A stretch of 64,000 nucleotides of DNA from Gordionus sp. m RMFG-2023 (Eukaryota > Nematomorpha > Gordioida > Chordodea > Parachordodidae). Below are positions 63,801 to 64,000 of this stretch, one piece after another. The position numbers and the translations under genes are program-made. The stretch covers positions 49,205,366-49,269,365 of the forward strand of contig NC_088777.1 in NCBI RefSeq assembly GCF_954871325.1, written 5' to 3'. Under the pieces are notes generated by a model. It was not told the DNA's origin. It made no database searches and saw only the letters and a list, made by a program, of their open reading frames with translations. The first letter of the stretch is position 1. Every line of letters starts with the position of its first letter.

Positions 63801-63883
63801 TCAGGTTGAGTGGCGGCGAAAAACAAAGGGTAGCAATAGCTCGCGTTATTTTAAAATCGCCAAAAATCATCCTTTTAGACGAA
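39656..63883 (+). CDS. ABCB6: ABCB6-type ABC transporter, 13 exons, 3' end outside window
   Basis: A half-transporter of the ABCB6/HMT-1 group, which in animals moves porphyrins or heavy-metal conjugates across mitochondrial or endolysosomal membranes. The substrate here is inferred from family only. Thirteen exons join with GT-AG junctions and matching phases into 877 codons with no stop. The start ATG 39656 is preceded by an in-frame TGA at 39641. In order: N-terminal TMD0 (exons 1-3, with NPCF, RGH...WENL and EYWWW as in human ABCB6), the linker, and the core membrane domain ([44 protein letters not shown]). The nucleotide-binding domain follows, with Walker [10 protein letters not shown] (about 62602), Q-loop VPQDAILFN, signature [13 protein letters not shown] and Walker B IILLDE. 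The switch histidine and C-terminus lie beyond the window. The protein is about 120 residues longer than human ABCB6 to this point, mainly from polar insertions in the nucleotide-binding domain. Intron 2 is 12.7 kb and full of transposons. Confidence 0.93.
39923..40267 (+). CDS. ABCB6: ABCB6 exon 2 (TMD0 helices 2-4)
   Basis: Acceptor TTTTTAATAG before 39923, donor GTTAAT at 40268, phase 2 on both sides. It encodes three hydrophobic segments with [20 protein letters not shown], then [19 protein letters not shown]. The WENL.....W.....WWW pattern matches the end of human TMD0. Confidence 0.92.
41257..42330. repeat. Inverted repeat, probably Sola-like element end
   Basis: Arms at about 41545-41745 and 41925-42130 are complementary. 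Both contain 'caagtataattgtgttt' or its complement and 'ttcgcgattttcgtttgtta' or its complement. At 41257 a GGGTCTTTTCATGTCAAATG string resembles the GGGTAATTCCATACCAAATC end of the element at 45356, and both are followed about 150 bp in by AAAGTG(G/C)CAAAAATGAC. This may therefore be the left end of the older Sola-like relic at 42912-44340. Confidence 0.5.
42683..42906. mobile_element. MITE, TAGTGTTGTTAAACGG family (copy 7)
   Basis: 224 bp, near consensus, with a perfect 8-bp duplication, acaagatg. It is inserted immediately before the first recognisable codons of the Sola-like transposase relic, in ABCB6 intron 2. Confidence 0.9.
42912..44340 (+). pseudogene. Old Sola-like transposase relic
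   Basis: Translations in shifting frames follow one transposase family from near its N-terminus to its C-terminus: [20 protein letters not shown] with [29 protein letters not shown] then [16 protein letters not shown] (a Cys-rich region); [46 protein letters not shown]; and [20 protein letters not shown]. The same blocks in the same order occur in the better copy at 46066-47172 ([46 protein letters not shown]). Many stops and frameshifts make this an older copy. The N-terminal half is preserved only here. Confidence 0.7.
45356..47840 (+). mobile_element. Sola-like DNA transposon with 0.6 kb inverted ends
   Basis: A 2485-bp element with inverted repeats of about 600 bp (45356-45960 and 47240-47840). 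They begin GGGTAATTCCATA(C/T)CAAATC and match over nearly their whole length, so the copy is fairly young. It encodes a DDE-type transposase on the + strand. The insertion interrupts a tandem repeat unit, which gives the empty site. No clean target duplication is visible ('gctact' on the left, 'cgaattgaacc' on the right). The superfamily is assigned from memory of motifs ([24 protein letters not shown]) and GRG-type ends, and is tentative. Confidence 0.8.
46066..47172 (+). pseudogene. Sola-like transposase, lightly broken
   Basis: Catalytic-type motifs appear in order: [30 protein letters not shown] and VVISESL in the first part; [20 protein letters not shown] with [49 protein letters not shown]; then [18 protein letters not shown] and [10 protein letters not shown] at the C-terminus. 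Only three lesions separate these: an in-frame TAA at 46399-46401, a frameshift near 46545 and another near 46745. The first two motifs carry the likely catalytic aspartates. The N-terminal region seen in the older relic is absent here, so the ancestor was longer or this copy is internally deleted. Confidence 0.8.
48275..48390. repeat. GC-rich repeat end, GGCCCGGGC family
   Basis: Blocks 'cgcccggcccgggtattt' and 'ggcccgggcttagggccgag' are followed by 'cctgcaggtctctg'. The complement reads CAGAGACCTGCAGGCTCGGC, a hAT-like terminus. Similar ends occur at 24055, 25585, 33735, 38172 and 40800. Confidence 0.45.
48557..48771. mobile_element. MITE, TAGTGTTGTTAAACGG family (copy 8)
   Basis: 215 bp with a perfect 8-bp duplication, gtaaaaat. 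The right end lacks about 10 bp of the usual terminus (…GAGCTACGCTA instead of …GAGCCGTTTAACAACACTA). The loss probably occurred after insertion. Confidence 0.8.
48978..51131 (-). mobile_element. hAT transposon, internally deleted, with introns
   Basis: A 2154-bp element with ends CAGTGTTGTTAA/TTAACAACACTG and a perfect 8-bp target duplication, ataattag. Multiple TAGCGCGCTA and AGCTACCGCTA subterminal motifs lie at both ends. Transposase exons are on the minus strand, but the catalytic core is deleted. The insertion point lies 3 bp inside a MITE whose remaining body is at 51137-51345. Confidence 0.92.
49186..50691 (-). pseudogene. hAT transposase exons (BED finger to dimerisation domain, core missing)
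   Basis: Four minus-strand exons can be placed. Exon 1, 50498-50691, starts [16 protein letters not shown]. After a frameshift it gives [20 protein letters not shown], a BED zinc finger, with donor GTAATA. Exon 2, 49907-50295, runs from [18 protein letters not shown] to [12 protein letters not shown] (first catalytic Asp region), with donor GTAAAA. Exon 3, up to 49862, gives GYLGVTAH then a stop in place of Trp. The last exon, 49186 to about 49630, gives [20 protein letters not shown] and the dimerisation domain [29 protein letters not shown]. The DDE core between exon 3 and the last exon is absent. The family matches the copy at 21851-23190. Confidence 0.85.
51137..51345. mobile_element. MITE, TAGTGTTGTTAAACGG family (copy 9), host of the hAT insertion
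   Basis: About 209 bp ending …GAGCCGTTTAACAACACTA. Its first three bases (TAG) belong to the 8-bp duplication created when the hAT at 48978-51131 inserted. The original MITE start therefore also lies at 48975-48977. No clear duplication of its own remains. The left arm is shortened and contains a small internal repeat ('caatattttggcc' twice). Confidence 0.85.
51778..51825. repeat. GTTAGCGTCAATGTG repeat end
   Basis: A single degenerate terminus ('tgttagcttcaatgtgtttt', then 'ccgacaatatgtta') of the family seen whole at 23502 and 56640. Confidence 0.5.
52942..53128 (+). CDS. ABCB6: ABCB6 exon 3 (last TMD0 helix)
   Basis: Acceptor GTAAAAAG before 52942 (phase 2), donor GTTAGT at 53129 (phase 0). 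Joined to exon 2 it reads [20 protein letters not shown] and then [15 protein letters not shown]. The 15 residues between WWW and LRY equal the spacing in human ABCB6, which supports this unusual A-rich acceptor over two nearby AGs that would break the phase. Confidence 0.9.
53578..54666 (-). mobile_element. Tc1/mariner copy with long inverted ends, in ABCB6 intron 3
   Basis: Inverted arms of about 200 bp (about 53590-53800 and 54470-54665) share 'ttttgttttag(c)(a/g)ataaatctgt', 'gataaattatcagatgtttt' and 'gtcaaaagttatgc'. Between them the minus strand encodes Tc1/mariner transposase fragments. [20 protein letters not shown] is the HTH region that in relatives reads S.hRIi.KeL.lk..K..k. Further in are MVHE-like and TGPNDNLY pieces, equivalent to ..TDEK.F.V..p.N.QNDR.Y. 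The rest of the catalytic domain is missing. A + strand open frame at 54124-54357 is antisense to this and is not a gene. Confidence 0.7.
54778..55000 (+). CDS. ABCB6: ABCB6 exon 4 (linker, first core helix)
   Basis: Acceptor TTTTTTAG before 54778 (phase 0), donor GTTAGA at 55001 (phase 1). It encodes a polar linker, then [20 protein letters not shown] and a helix ending [15 protein letters not shown]. This corresponds to human LWPRGS...ALNVLVPIFYRDI. Confidence 0.92.
55177..55235. repeat. GTTAGCGTCAATGTG repeat end next to ABCB6 exon 5
   Basis: One terminus (GTTAGCGTCAATGTGTTTTT, then CCGGTAATGTGTTATTTTT) without a visible partner. It stops about 10 bp before the exon 5 acceptor, so repeat sequence may supply part of the branch-point and acceptor region. 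Confidence 0.6.
55246..55329 (+). CDS. ABCB6: ABCB6 exon 5
   Basis: Acceptor TTCAAAG before 55246, donor AG|GTAATT at 55330, phase 1 on both sides. It encodes [20 protein letters not shown] followed by QLLQGFGV, matching human ...WTVTTYVFLKFLQGGG. A left end of the GTTAGCGTCAATGTG repeat lies just upstream of the acceptor. Confidence 0.9.
   Translation: MILLRRRNTVGKPFWCSWVCNYCRASE
55487..55563 (+). CDS. ABCB6: ABCB6 exon 6
   Basis: Acceptor ATAAATAAAG before 55487 (phase 1), donor GTAATT at 55564 (phase 0). It encodes [26 protein letters not shown], matching human [23 protein letters not shown]. Confidence 0.93.
55848..56058. mobile_element. MITE, TAGTGTTGTTAAACGG family (copy 10), in ABCB6 intron 6
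   Basis: About 211 bp. The left end TAGTGTTTGTTGAACCGCTC and the right end …CCTTTAAACAACAGTA are diverged. The inner 'gagttagctgtttttaaaaa' is clear. No target duplication is detectable, so this is an older copy. Confidence 0.7.
56278..56393 (+). CDS. ABCB6: ABCB6 exon 7
   Basis: Acceptor CCTTTTAG before 56278 (phase 0), donor GTTAGA at 56394 (phase 2). It encodes [20 protein letters not shown] followed by [18 protein letters not shown]. This is the conserved coupling region, W(H)...+.TGE(V/I)LR..(D/E)RGT.S, of ABCB6/7. Confidence 0.94.
56640..56976. mobile_element. MITE, GTTAGCGTCAATGTG family (copy 2), in ABCB6 intron 7
   Basis: About 337 bp between (at)n flanks. It runs from GTTAGCGTTAATGTGTTTTT to AAAAACACATTGAAGCTGAT and has the same interior order as the copy at 23502 ('gacaattttgctgttaac', 'gagtcattta', 'gggtaggtatt'). 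Non-coding. Confidence 0.7.
57113..57234 (+). CDS. ABCB6: ABCB6 exon 8
   Basis: Acceptor CCAAAAAG before 57113 (phase 2), donor GTACGT at 57235 (phase 1). It encodes [20 protein letters not shown] and a second hydrophobic stretch [14 protein letters not shown], matching human [20 protein letters not shown] and the next helix. Confidence 0.92.
57316..59703 (-). mobile_element. Mutator-like (MULE) foldback element
   Basis: Two long inverted arms (57316-58261 and 58469-59703) surround a unique centre of about 200 bp. Each arm begins with tandem copies of a 16-17 bp unit, CACTTTATCACGACGA (about 57316-57425, and its complement at about 59520-59700). A repeat of about 130 bp follows ('tcatgatatacttaaaactt ... 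gacttttccgtctaaa'), then transposase-derived sequence. The flanks 'gcgatatatattacc' and 'gcgatattacc' may be an imperfect target duplication. The right arm retains about 270 bp missing from the left arm near 58045. The element lacks a catalytic domain, so it depends on a partner for movement. Confidence 0.8.
58248..58770 (-). pseudogene. MULE transposase N-terminus with FLYWCH zinc finger
   Basis: The minus strand encodes [20 protein letters not shown], then [18 protein letters not shown] and GPLDHTH. This is a FLYWCH-type finger with the C...C...H.H ligand pattern that MULE transposases of animals carry N-terminally. In the next frame downstream it continues [40 protein letters not shown] and [17 protein letters not shown]. 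This recalls the family's region before the catalytic core (FL.yDSG..D..R...F). A frameshift near 58490 separates the two, and the sequence ends at the arm junction before any DDE residues. Part of the same coding sequence is repeated inverted at 58055-58260. Confidence 0.75.
59956..60131 (+). CDS. ABCB6: ABCB6 exon 9
   Basis: Acceptor TTACTCAAG before 59956 (phase 1), donor GTATCA at 60132 (phase 0). It encodes [20 protein letters not shown], then a [20 protein letters not shown] segment. These match human IVVTEWRTKFRRAMN and NFETVKYYNAESYEV. Confidence 0.94.
60463..60692 (+). CDS. ABCB6: ABCB6 exon 10 (last core helices)
   Basis: Acceptor TATTAAAAG before 60463 (phase 0), donor GTTTAT at 60693 (phase 2). 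It encodes [20 protein letters not shown], a glycine-rich helix [32 protein letters not shown] and WFGTFYR, all closely following human ABCB6. A longer overlapping open frame from 60471 is an artefact of another frame. Confidence 0.93.
60693..62150 (+). other. ABCB6 intron 10
   Basis: About 1.46 kb between GTTTAT and TTAATTTTAG. I see no transposon ends or coding sequence in it. The part from about 61200 to 61860 is less AT-rich than most introns here, but holds no open frame. Confidence 0.75.
62151..62703 (+). CDS. ABCB6: ABCB6 exon 11 (A-loop and Walker A)
   Basis: Acceptor TTAATTTTAG before 62151 (phase 2), donor GTAGTA at 62704 (phase 0). It encodes [20 protein letters not shown], a polar stretch, [15 protein letters not shown] (A-loop tyrosine), an insertion of about 35 polar residues, ALKGINFEI, a second short insertion and [20 protein letters not shown] (Walker A). 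Both insertions are rich in Asn, Ser, Asp and Lys and are absent from human ABCB6. Confidence 0.94.
62991..63219 (+). CDS. ABCB6: ABCB6 exon 12 (Q-loop)
   Basis: Acceptor TAACTTTTAG before 62991 (phase 0), donor GTTTGT at 63220 (phase 1). It encodes [31 protein letters not shown], then a polar insertion of about 20 residues ([15 protein letters not shown]), then [20 protein letters not shown] and PK. This matches human [26 protein letters not shown] and AAGIHDAIMAFPEG. Confidence 0.94.
63771..63883 (+). CDS. ABCB6: ABCB6 exon 13 (signature and Walker B)
   Basis: Acceptor TGAATACAG before 63771 (phase 1), donor GTTTGC at 63884 (phase 0). It encodes [32 protein letters not shown] and IILLDE. 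The next exon, expected to begin with A-T-S-A-L-D, is not reached before the window ends. Confidence 0.94.
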
Positions 63884-64000
63884 GTTTGCCATTCATTATT
63901 TTTTTCTTGAATGTTTTTATAGGTCTGTAATGGGCAGTTTTTTAACATGCGCGCCCATCCATTCTCTTTAAAAAAAATGACCCTCCCCTTTCCACCCATT
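63884..64000 (+). other. ABCB6 intron 13, continues past the window
   Basis: Begins GTTTGC. It contains a C-rich 'gaccctcccctttccaccca' string, resembling the recurrent transposon-end motif. No exon before the window ends. Confidence 0.7.

Noticed and set aside
39656-63883. Assignment of the transporter to ABCB7/ATM1
   Set aside because: The presence of TMD0 exons with WENL and EYWWW, the LWPKG linker and [10 protein letters not shown] favours ABCB6. ABCB7 lacks TMD0.

Overview
This is a window of AT-rich animal nuclear DNA. It has GT-AG introns, dense decayed transposons, and two recognisable host genes: an SBK-family protein kinase and an ABCB6-type ABC transporter, both on the + strand. 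I see no bacterial operons, no rRNA or tRNA genes and no CRISPR array. The species cannot be named from sequence alone. The FLYWCH-bearing Mutator-like element, the Gypsy fossil, the hAT, Tc1/mariner and Sola-like elements and the swarm of short hAT-type MITEs suit an AT-rich invertebrate.

Layout. About 1.8-6.5 kb holds an old Gypsy LTR retroelement fossil with two different hAT-type MITEs inserted in it. About 6.5-13 kb is gene-free, with a decayed hAT transposase on the minus strand (7.6-8.3 kb). About 13.1-15.4 kb holds five separate CTTT/AAAG tetranucleotide arrays. About 15.6-29.9 kb holds further hAT relics, one 1.34 kb internally deleted hAT with perfect 8-bp target duplications (21851-23190), MITEs and featureless AT-rich DNA. 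An SBK-like kinase lies at 29992-31518. It carries GFD where kinases have DFG, and is followed by another long open stretch (31580-32188) that is probably its 3' exon. About 32.2-39.6 kb is mostly gene-free.

The main gene runs from 39656 past the right edge. I assembled 13 consecutive ABCB6 exons by hand. All have GT-AG junctions, all phases match, and together they give 2631 coding bases (877 codons) with no stop. They run from the start methionine through the N-terminal TMD0, the six-helix core, Walker A and the LSGGEKQ signature, and end at Walker B. The TMD0 exons (39.7-40.3 kb) are separated from the rest by a 12.7 kb intron packed with transposons: a Sola-like element 2.5 kb long with 0.6 kb inverted ends, an older relic of the same transposase type, a 2.15 kb hAT inserted 3 bp inside a MITE, and other MITEs. 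Later introns hold a deleted Tc1/mariner copy, a foldback Mutator-like element carrying FLYWCH coding sequence in both arms, and more MITEs.

The commonest repeat is a roughly 220 bp hAT-type MITE starting TAGTGTTGTTAAACGGCTCG. I count ten copies, several with perfect 8-bp target duplications. Its outermost bases match the end of the hAT at 48978-51131, which makes that family the likely source of its transposase.
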